Origin: Chloroflexota bacterium
GTDB taxonomy: Bacteria > Chloroflexota > Anaerolineae > J036 > Brachytrichaceae
Direction of reading: 5' to 3'
Assembly: GCA_021813225.1 (NCBI GenBank)
Contig: JAKALH010000119.1
Coordinates: forward strand, 1-7,780
Length of the DNA: 7,780 nt
Positions 1 to 4,834 of the stretch are shown here, piece by piece. A program made the position numbers and the translations under genes. The notes under the pieces were generated by a model. That model was not told where the DNA came from. It was given only the letters and a program-made list of their open reading frames with translations, and did no database searches. Position 1 is the first letter of the stretch. Each line of letters starts with the position of its first letter.

Positions 1-863
1 GCCGTCGCGCCGCCGGCGGTATTCACGCCGCCGAAGTTCCATGTATAGACGACGTTCGTCCCGCCGCTGACGCTGGCGGTGAAGTGCGTGGCGCTGCCGA
101 GGTCAGTGGGGCTGTCGTTACCGGCGCTCAGCCCGCTGATGGAGATATCCCGCACGGTCACGGCGGTCTGTGCCGGTGCGCCGGCCAGACCGCGCGCGTC
201 GGTCACGGCGAGCGTGAATGTCAGCACGGCTGGTGCGGCCGGCGCGGTGAAGGTCGTGGTGACGTTGTCCGGCGTACTCAATGTAACCGACGTCCCGCCT
301 GACTGCCGCCATCGGTAAGTCAGCGGCAGGTGACCGTCGGGGTCGGCGCTGGCGGAGCCGTCGAGTGTGACGAGCGCGCCCACATCGGCGGCCTGATTCG
401 CGCCGGCGCTGGCGACAGGCGGCAGGTTGGTGATGGTCACCATCGTCGAGGCAGTTGCGCTGCTGATGCTGTTCGTCGCTGTGACAATGGCCGTGTACGT
501 ACCGCTCAGCGGATATGTGTGCGTGACTGTGCCGCCCGAACCTGGTGCGGAGCCGTCGCCGAAGTCCCATGCATACGCGACATTGCTGCCGCTGGCGATG
601 GTGGCCGTCAGTGTGGTGACCTGGCCGAGCGTGGTCGGGCTGCTGCTGGCGGCGCTCAAGCCGGCAATGGGCAGGGTTGACGTGCTGGCGATTGCCAGCA
701 TTGGCTGCACGACAAAGCCCACCCCGGCGATGATTGCGGACACTGCGACGAGTGCGCTGCAACACAGGAACCGCTGCAGGAGAGAGCGACGGTTGTTCGG
801 TGAAACATGGAAACGTTCACATGATGCATCCGGGCTATGCTGCGGTACGCGATGAATGGCCAT
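1..863 (-). CDS. PKD-repeat exported surface protein, N-terminal part (cut by left edge)
   Basis: The minus frame is open from the ATG at 863 to the window edge and gives 287 residues with no stop. The N-terminus has basic residues (NRRSLLQRF, about 24-32) followed by a hydrophobic segment (about 34-58), so a signal peptide or membrane anchor is likely. After it come PKD-like units. Unit one has AYAWDFGDGS (W at about 99) followed by THTYPLSGTYT. Unit two starts with PPVASAGANQ at about 148 and has YRWRQSGG (W at about 185). A third, truncated unit has YTWNFGG (W at about 275). PKD domains are extracellular beta-sandwich repeats common in adhesins and secreted enzymes; the function here is unknown because the C-terminus is missing. 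The start was chosen as the only ATG upstream of the hydrophobic segment; a GTG at 887 is an alternative. A G9 run ends 13 bases before the ATG and is the only Shine-Dalgarno-like element. Confidence 0.8.
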   Translation of the reverse strand, partial: MAIHRVPQHSPDASCERFHVSPNNRRSLLQRFLCCSALVAVSAIIAGVGFVVQPMLAIASTSTLPIAGLSAASSSPTTLGQVTTLTATIASGSNVAYAWDFGDGSAPGSGGTVTHTYPLSGTYTAIVTATNSISSATASTMVTITNLPPVASAGANQAADVGALVTLDGSASADPDGHLPLTYRWRQSGGTSVTLSTPDNVTTTFTAPAAPAVLTFTLAVTDARGLAGAPAQTAVTVRDISISGLSAGNDSPTDLGSATHFTASVSGGTNVVYTWNFGGVNTAGGAT

Positions 864-997
864 TGCCGGTAATATTCCCCCCCCCACATTCGGGCGGCGC
901 TGACCGAAAACGGCAAATACGGGCAATACCTGCAGCCAAAAGCCAGCCATTTTGGCATGAAGGGTTTCCTTGACCCGTTTTGTTAGATGAGAGTTTT

Positions 998-1027
998 ATC
1001 ATATATCGCGGATTCGCACAAGTGCAA
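998..1027 (-). promoter_or_regulatory. Candidate promoter for the PKD protein gene
   Basis: Read on the minus strand, TTGCAC (1022-1027) and TATGAT (998-1003) are 18 bases apart. The -10 matches the sigma-70 consensus at 5 of 6 bases, the -35 at only 3 of 6. It lies in the most AT-rich part of the intergenic region and would give a leader of about 125 bases before the ATG at 863. The weak -35 keeps confidence low. Confidence 0.3.
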
Positions 1028-1102
1028 ATGTCTGTAGCATTAAAATTTTTCGCGGCCGCCATACTGCGCAGCCGAGATTCGCAGGTGCAGCACAACCGAC
1101 GT

Positions 1103-1131
1103 TTGAACTGTGCGCGTGCGCGGGGTATAAT
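1103..1131 (+). promoter_or_regulatory. Sigma-70-type promoter upstream of tatA
   Basis: TTGAAC (1103-1108), a 17-base spacer and a perfect TATAAT (1126-1131) stand out in GC-rich sequence. Transcription would begin near 1138, about 290 bases before the tatA ATG. No other convincing promoter lies closer to tatA, so this probably drives tatA-tatC through a long leader, unless it makes a separate small RNA. Confidence 0.6.
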
Positions 1132-1137
1132 AGGAAG

Positions 1138-1428
1138 CGTTATGCGGTCGGGCGGTTGTCCCGGTCGCTGCTGGTTTGCGACATCGCTGGATCGTCGGTG
1201 TGACGGCACTCCGGGCAAAGTCACCGGGCTGGACATGCGCTTTGCATCATGCGCGCCTGGACAGTTGTGCTCAGGGCACCTTACAGGTCTGCGGCTGGAG
1301 GCGGACGCACCGGGATCGGGCATGCGCGACCAGGCAGGAAAATGTGACAGTCGTGCAGATAACAATACAGCTTGCGCGGGCAGCCACAGGCGCCCGGCGC
1401 AGGCACCAATAGATGTGAGGCAAAGAAA
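1138..1428 (+). other. Long untranslated leader of tatA with hairpins
   Basis: This stretch has no convincing gene. The plus-strand open frames across it have Cys/Arg-rich, low-complexity translations and no ribosome binding site. It holds foldable segments. The first is a 9-bp stem with two G-U pairs, 1144-1152 with 1160-1168 and a 7-base loop. The second is a small CGTC/GACG stem at 1193-1205. The third is a 9-bp stem with one bulged G, 1373-1381 with 1392-1401, just before the tatA ribosome binding site. None is followed by a U-run, so they do not look like simple terminators. I could not match it to a known riboswitch, RNase P, tmRNA or SRP RNA by their conserved cores. Confidence 0.4.
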
Positions 1429-1779
1429 ATGCCATTTGGAATCCAGCCCATCCACCTGATCCTGATTATCATCGTCGCGTTGATTATCTTCGGCCCAAGC
1501 AAGCTGCCCGAAATCGGCCGCGGTCTGGGCAAGTCGATCAATGAATTCCGCAAGGGCGCCAAGGAAATGACTGAGGGCTTCAAAGACGAGGTCGTGAATG
1601 CCGATGCCCCGGTCGCCGCAGCAGCGGCCGGCGCACCGGCTCAGGCCGCACCCACACAGACTGCACCGGCTCCGAGCGCCGCGCCGGCTGCGTCGACGGT
1701 CACCTGCCCCAGCTGCGGTGCGCAGAACGTCGCCGACGCCGCTTTCTGCAACAAGTGCGGCACCAAGCTTTCCTACTGA
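1429..1779 (+). CDS. tatA: Sec-independent translocase TatA with C-terminal zinc ribbon
   Basis: This 116-residue protein is the pore-forming subunit of the twin-arginine translocase, which moves folded proteins across the cytoplasmic membrane. Residues 8-21 form the short membrane helix, followed by the FGPSKLPEIGRGLG hinge (21-34) and the amphipathic helix with FRKGAKE (40-46), all diagnostic of TatA. Residues 58-90 are an Ala/Pro linker. Residues 93-111 are a zinc ribbon with C93, C96, C107 and C110 (CxxC-x10-CxxC), which ordinary TatA proteins lack. The start is the ATG at 1429, with GAGG 8 bases upstream; an upstream in-frame start at 1372 would add a non-homologous N-terminus and lacks a good ribosome site. 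tatC follows after 109 bases, and no tatB is seen, so TatA probably serves both roles as in other minimal systems. The ribbon's function is unknown. Confidence 0.93.
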   Translation: MPFGIQPIHLILIIIVALIIFGPSKLPEIGRGLGKSINEFRKGAKEMTEGFKDEVVNADAPVAAAAAGAPAQAAPTQTAPAPSAAPAASTVTCPSCGAQNVADAAFCNKCGTKLSY

Positions 1780-1816
1780 ACGTCGTTTCCGTTTCATCAA
1801 TTGAATGAGCGCAGAT

Positions 1817-1864
1817 TGAGCGAGGGCGGGGGTGCCGGTATGGCGCACCTGAGCGTCTCGCTCA
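1817..1864 (+). promoter_or_regulatory. Intercistronic hairpin between tatA and tatC
   Basis: TGAGCGAG (1817-1824) pairs perfectly with CTCGCTCA (1857-1864). Inside it GGTGC (1831-1835) pairs with GCACC (1845-1849). An alternative outer pairing uses AATGAGCG (1804-1811) with CGCTCATT (1859-1866). The right arm is followed by TTCTGTGTTTTC, a broken T-run, and then directly by the tatC Shine-Dalgarno sequence. It could act as a partial terminator or an mRNA-stabilising element that keeps TatA above TatC. This role is inferred. Confidence 0.45.
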
Positions 1865-1888
1865 TTCTGTGTTTTCTGGAGGTGTCTG

Positions 1889-2656
1889 GTGAATGATGAA
1901 GTGGAGATGACGCTGACCGAGCATCTTGAGGAATTGCGCTCCCGGTTGATCATCGCCGTCGTCGCGATTCTGATCACAACGACCGCCGTGTTCTTCATCT
2001 CCGACCACATTCTTAATATACTCGTGGCGCCGTCCGGCGGCCTGCAATTGAAGGCTTTCAATATCACCGACGGTTTCATGATCAAGGCGCGCATCGCGCT
2101 GTATGGCGGCATCGTGCTGGCTTTCCCGGTGTGGGCCTTCGAGATTATCCGGTACATCAGCCCGGGCCTGCTGGATAGCGAGCGCCGCGTGATCTTCCCG
2201 GCGCTGGCGTTCTCGCTGTTGCTGTTCATCGCCGGCGTGGCGTTCGGCTATGTGATGCTGGCCGGCATGATCCACGCGCTGGTGCAGTTCTTCCCCTCTA
2301 ATGTGGACCTGCTGCCCAACGCCGACGAGTACATCTCGTTCGTCCTGTTCTTCCTGCTGGCGGCGGGCACGGCGTTTCAGTTGCCGACGATCATCATCGT
2401 GCTGGTGCAGTTGCGCATCGTAAACACCACCTTCCTGCGCAAGCAGCGCAAGTACACGTACTTTGCGCTGTTTGCCTTCTCGGAGATCATCACGCCGGTG
2501 TCGGACCCGATCGTGGCGCCCATGATCGTGATGGTGCCGCTGGTGCTGTTATATGAGTTGAGCATCTTCCTGGGGCGGCGCATCGAGAACAAGCGCGCCC
2601 GCGACGAGGCGGCTCAGATGGCCATGACGACGACCCCGGTCGCCGGCGGCAACTGA
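1889..2656 (+). CDS. tatC: Sec-independent translocase subunit TatC
   Basis: This 255-residue protein is the polytopic receptor of the Tat system, binding twin-arginine signal peptides. The cytoplasmic N-terminus carries the family signature TEHLEELRSRL (10-20). Six hydrophobic segments follow at about 20-38, 67-88, 103-127, 150-175, 190-204 and 208-228. The conserved loop after the second segment is visible as P80, SPGL (91-94) and E98. ITPVSDPIVAPM (201-212) matches the conserved region near the fifth and sixth segments. The length is normal for the family. The start is the GTG at 1889, with GGAGGT at 1878-1883 and a 5-base gap; an ATG at 1907 (residue 7) is possible but would put the ribosome site too far away. 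It is the second gene of the tat operon and is followed by a strong terminator. Confidence 0.95.
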   Translation: MNDEVEMTLTEHLEELRSRLIIAVVAILITTTAVFFISDHILNILVAPSGGLQLKAFNITDGFMIKARIALYGGIVLAFPVWAFEIIRYISPGLLDSERRVIFPALAFSLLLFIAGVAFGYVMLAGMIHALVQFFPSNVDLLPNADEYISFVLFFLLAAGTAFQLPTIIIVLVQLRIVNTTFLRKQRKYTYFALFAFSEIITPVSDPIVAPMIVMVPLVLLYELSIFLGRRIENKRARDEAAQMAMTTTPVAGGN

Positions 2657-2678
2657 CGCTGCCGCAGTGTGAATGCGC

Positions 2679-2715
2679 ATCCCGGCGTGTCGTCACATGC
2701 CGGGATTTTCTTTTT
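2679..2715 (+). terminator. Rho-independent terminator of the tat operon
   Basis: ATCCCGGC (2679-2686) pairs with GCCGGGAT (2699-2706), and GTGT/ACAT extends the stem to 12 pairs (one of them G-U) closed by a CGTC tetraloop. It is followed directly by a T-rich tail through 2715. It begins 23 bases after the tatC stop. The last T belongs to the stop codon of the convergent zinc-ribbon gene. Confidence 0.88.
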
Positions 2716-3161
2716 CAGCCGAGCCGCGCGCCGCAACGGTCGCAGAAGGCGGCGTCGGCGGGATGCACCGCGCTGCAGTTGGGGCAGACCCTGCGCCCTG
2801 CGCCGACGGCTTCATCGATGACGCGCTGCGCCAGCTCCGGGCGCAGCCCGCTGTTCAGCAGCTTCATGCGCACCTGCGCCGCCGGCATCCCGCCGTCCAG
2901 ATCGGAACGCACCTCGTTGAGAATCAATCCGGGGTCGGGCGGCGGCTTGCGCTGCAGGATGTCGATGGGGTAGACGGCCTGACATACATCGCATTGCAGC
3001 CACTCGGCCAGCTTCTCGATCTGAAAAATGGGGACGAAGTATACCGTGAAATAACGCCCGATCCGTTTGCGGCGGTAATGGCGCATCTCGCGGCAGTTGG
3101 GGCAGTAGAATTCCCCGCCCCCGGCATCGACTTCGCGTCCGCGCGATCCCAGTAGTAGCAC
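2715..3161 (-). CDS. Double zinc-ribbon protein of unknown function
   Basis: From the GTG at 3161 this encodes 148 residues. Residues 1-65 match the pattern of small zinc-ribbon proteins (zinc_ribbon_15 type): MLLLGSRGREV, FYCPNC (18-23), a basic and aromatic stretch with RYFTVYFVPIFQI, and CDVC (57-60) followed by VYP. The middle (about 71-122) is helical and charged. Residues 126-143 form a second ribbon with C126, C129, C140 and C143, closely resembling the tail of TatA. No membrane segment or catalytic motif is seen. The GTG is favoured because AGGA lies 9 bases upstream, a TACAAT -10 box lies at 3194-3199, and such proteins typically begin with this MLLL-like sequence. The frame stays open upstream to an ATG at 3518, so a longer protein (267 residues) cannot be excluded. 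The gene converges on tatC. Confidence 0.72.
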   Translation of the reverse strand: MLLLGSRGREVDAGGGEFYCPNCREMRHYRRKRIGRYFTVYFVPIFQIEKLAEWLQCDVCQAVYPIDILQRKPPPDPGLILNEVRSDLDGGMPAAQVRMKLLNSGLRPELAQRVIDEAVGAGRRVCPNCSAVHPADAAFCDRCGARLG

Positions 3162-3193
3162 GTGAGTAATTCCTGGCGAATGCTGTGCGGTAG

Positions 3194-3199
3194 ATTGTA
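3194..3199 (-). promoter_or_regulatory. Candidate -10 box for the zinc-ribbon gene
   Basis: TACAAT on the minus strand (5 of 6 to the sigma-70 consensus) lies 32 bases before the GTG at 3161, in a short stretch where codon third positions turn AT-rich. No good -35 sits 17 bases upstream. It supports the GTG start rather than a start near 3449 or 3518. Confidence 0.35.
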
Positions 3200-3449
3200 C
3201 CCGAAGCCGGCGTGCTACCGGCGCGGGCGCGCCGCAACGCCGCGCCCGCGCGAACAGCTCGATGACGCGCGCCGTGGCTGTGGCGGGCGGCTCTTCGGTG
3301 GCATCCAGGCGCGCCAGCAGCAGCAGATCGAGCAGGCGCAGGCCCGCGGATGCGCCGGTTCCACGCCGGCTGGCCGCCTGCGCCCTTAACTGGTCTTCGC
3401 TCAGTAAATGGTTGTTCCTCAGGAAATAGCTGATTGCCGCCGCATGCAT
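3200..3449 (-). pseudogene. Coding-like fragment with an ARVI-LF motif, in frame with the zinc-ribbon gene
   Basis: Upstream of the zinc-ribbon start the same frame runs open from the ATG at 3449 with GC-rich codon third positions typical of real genes here. The translation contains LDATEEPP followed by ARVIELFARARR. The short ORF at 4444-4704 has the matching NDITEAPPP and SRVISLFKRR; about 15 of 33 aligned residues are identical by eye. After about 3200 codon third positions become AT-rich and a -10-like box appears, as in an intergenic spacer. I read it as the remnant of a separate gene that ran into the zinc-ribbon reading frame, or as an N-terminal domain if the long start is used. The motif reminds me of small proteins near ECF sigma factors in Chloroflexota, but that is from memory and uncertain. 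Confidence 0.35.
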
Positions 3450-3562
3450 CTGGCATCTACCCTGCGCGCGCCCCGATGCGGCGCATGGCTCCCTTATCCC
3501 GCTATCCCCCGCATGCATTCAACTGAGAGAGCGCGCCGCAGCACAGGAAATACACGCGGTTC

Positions 3563-4183
3563 CTACGGCTCGCCCAACAGCTTCTCGATCCACGCGCGCG
3601 TGGCGGTGTAGCCGCCTTCGCCGATATGGGTATAGCGGATGACGCCGCGCTTGTCGACCAGATACAGCGCCGGCCAGTACAGGTTGCGGTAACGATTCCA
3701 GTTGGCATAGTCATTATCGATGGCGACCGGATACCTGACTCCCAGTTTCCGCACGGCGTCGCGCACGTTGGTTAACACATGCTCGTACTGAAACTCCGGC
3801 GAATGCACACCGATCAGGGTGAAGCCTTTATCCTTATACGAGTCATACATTCCGCTCAGCGCCGGGATCACATCGCGGCAGTTGACGCAGTCGAACGTCC
3901 AGAACTCCACGAGCACGACCGAACCGCGCAGGGAATTCCATGCCAGAGGCGGCGAGTTCAGCCAAGTGTCGCTGGCGACTTCCGGCGCAACCGGCCCGGC
4001 AGGCAACTTGGTGTCTGTGACCAGGTCGGGGCTGGTCATGGCAGGAGCATCCGTGGCGGTCGCCGGTATGGTCTGCACGCGCACCATTGCGGTGGGCGCC
4101 ATGTTACCGGCGCTGCACGATGCCGTTATCACAGCGCCGGCGACGATGGCCCAGAAACGTGTCACAACTGCGTCCTTCACCAT
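3563..4183 (-). CDS. Thioredoxin-fold lipoprotein, DipZ C-terminal-domain type
   Basis: From the ATG at 4183 this gives 206 residues. Residues 9-22 are a hydrophobic signal ending in ITASC, so Cys23 is the probable lipid anchor and the protein is extracytoplasmic. Residues 24-75 are an Ala/Thr/Pro linker. The thioredoxin-like domain follows: VVLVEFWTF with the redox pair C99-V-N-C102, then GFTLIGVHSPEF, YPVAIDNDY and the cis-proline region LYWPALYLVD (P171). This WTF-C-x-x-C plus GVHSPEF combination is characteristic of the C-terminal domain of DipZ-like thiol-disulfide proteins. Here it stands alone, without the CcdA-like membrane part. It probably reduces or isomerises disulfides on exported proteins, with an unidentified electron donor. 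A GTG at 4222 would add 13 residues; neither start has a clear Shine-Dalgarno sequence. Confidence 0.85.
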   Translation of the reverse strand: MVKDAVVTRFWAIVAGAVITASCSAGNMAPTAMVRVQTIPATATDAPAMTSPDLVTDTKLPAGPVAPEVASDTWLNSPPLAWNSLRGSVVLVEFWTFDCVNCRDVIPALSGMYDSYKDKGFTLIGVHSPEFQYEHVLTNVRDAVRKLGVRYPVAIDNDYANWNRYRNLYWPALYLVDKRGVIRYTHIGEGGYTATRAWIEKLLGEP

Positions 4184-4194
4184 ACCGTTAAAAC

Positions 4195-4200
4195 ATCGTA
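4195..4200 (-). promoter_or_regulatory. Weak candidate -10 box for the thioredoxin lipoprotein gene
   Basis: TACGAT on the minus strand (4 of 6 to consensus) lies 11 bases before the ATG at 4183, which would make the mRNA nearly leaderless and would fit the lack of a Shine-Dalgarno sequence. No consensus -35 is present; the expected position falls inside the direct repeats at 4212-4232. Confidence 0.22.
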
Positions 4201-4211
4201 GCGAAAAACTG

Positions 4212-4232
4212 TTACGAAACACTTACGAAACA
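4212..4232. repeat. Tandem 10-base direct repeat in the thioredoxin gene promoter region
   Basis: TTACGAAACA occurs at 4212-4221 and again at 4223-4232, exactly 11 bases (one helical turn) apart. A degenerate third copy (TAGCGAAAAAC, 8 of 11) lies at 4199-4209. On the minus strand the unit reads TGTTTCGTAA. Two sites on the same DNA face just upstream of a gene suggest binding of a regulator, possibly an activator, because no -35 box is visible there. Confidence 0.45.
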
Positions 4233-4443
4233 AACAGCCCAGAGTGCCGTGTAGCAACTGGCGGGCGCATGCGCAGCGCCGCTATGTAATCAACTGGTGA
4301 TTGACAAGTATTTATTGCGTCTGCTGAACCCTCTATTGAGATATAGCACTGGTCCGGAAAGTGGTCCCAACAGTAGAAGGCATGGCGTTCACGTCGCAGT
4401 ATCGCACAGTTGGACATAAGCGCACATTGCAGCAGGCAGGCTG

Positions 4444-4704
4444 GTGAGTAGATTGATAACAAAACTCTGGTACGACCATAGAAGCATGGCAGGGCAACCC
4501 GAGGCGAAGCGCATCCGTCGCCGGAGCAGCGTGCTGCCGTCTGAACCTGACCAGAGCGAACTGGAAGCGCTGATCGCCCTCATGCGCAACGACATTACCG
4601 AAGCCCCGCCGCCCGCAATTGCTTCACGTGTCATCAGCCTGTTCAAGAGGCGGCCACCCCGGCGGGCGATCTGCGCTGAAGAAACTCCCCTCACGGATTC
4701 CTGA
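4444..4704 (+). CDS. Short ORF with ARVI-LF motif, possibly a truncated gene
   Basis: The frame gives 86 residues from a GTG at 4444, or 72 from the ATG at 4486. Codons before the ATG are AT-rich at third positions and those after it look like genuine coding sequence, so I favour 4486. The product is charged and lacks a signal or membrane helix. It contains an acidic and hydrophobic helix (SELEALIALMR), then NDITEAPPP and SRVISLFKRR, and ends shortly afterwards in a dissimilar tail. The core matches the fragment at 3200-3449 on the other strand. No clear Shine-Dalgarno sequence was found. It may be a real small protein of unknown function or the 5' remnant of a longer gene whose remainder is not seen downstream. 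Confidence 0.45.
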   Translation: MSRLITKLWYDHRSMAGQPEAKRIRRRSSVLPSEPDQSELEALIALMRNDITEAPPPAIASRVISLFKRRPPRRAICAEETPLTDS

Positions 4705-4754
4705 CTTCGGATGTCGGGCGTCGTTGCAACGCCAGACTTATAACTTCAGCGCCT

Positions 4755-4794
4755 GGAAAACCGGAAGCGCGCGCCTGACCAGGCGCGCGCTTCC
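4755..4794 (-). terminator. Terminator hairpin of the glycosyltransferase gene
   Basis: A perfect 14-bp stem, 4763-4776 with 4781-4794, is closed by a 4-base loop. It lies 40 bases past the glycosyltransferase stop at 4835. On the minus strand it is followed by GGTTTTCC, a short T-run. On the plus strand no T-run follows, but such a stable stem could still help stop transcripts coming from the small ORF at 4444-4704, which ends 58 bases before it. Confidence 0.68.
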
Positions 4795-4834
4795 TGACTG
4801 CGGGGGATGGCAGTGTTCAGTAGTTGTTCGATTG

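Noticed and set aside
118..765. 215-codon minus-strand frame within the PKD region
   Set aside because: It is a Arg/His-rich shifted frame; the neighbouring minus frame encodes clear PKD motifs.
970..999. Second plus-strand promoter using TTGACC at 970-975
   Set aside because: No acceptable -10 lies at 16-18 bases; the best match (TATCAT) is 21 bases away.
1138..1428. Known structured RNA (RNase P, tmRNA, SRP RNA or cobalamin riboswitch) in the tatA leader
   Set aside because: The conserved cores of these RNAs were not found; AGCCACAGG near 1382 only superficially resembles a B12 box.
980..1459. 159-codon plus-strand open frame across the tatA leader
   Set aside because: No ribosome site, Cys/Arg-rich translation without a domain, and it overlaps the start of tatA in another frame.
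835..2229. 464-codon minus-strand open frame covering the intergenic region, tatA and part of tatC
   Set aside because: It is antisense to two well-supported genes, its translation is Arg/Ser-rich with no recognisable domain, and GC-rich codon bias readily keeps the opposite frame open.
2673..3155. 160-codon plus-strand open frame opposite the zinc-ribbon gene
   Set aside because: It begins inside the tat terminator and is antisense to a protein with two intact cysteine clusters.
4299..4340. Plus-strand promoter using a perfect TTGACA near 4301 for the small ORF
   Set aside because: No -10-like hexamer is present at 16-18 bases downstream, so a lone -35 match is not enough.
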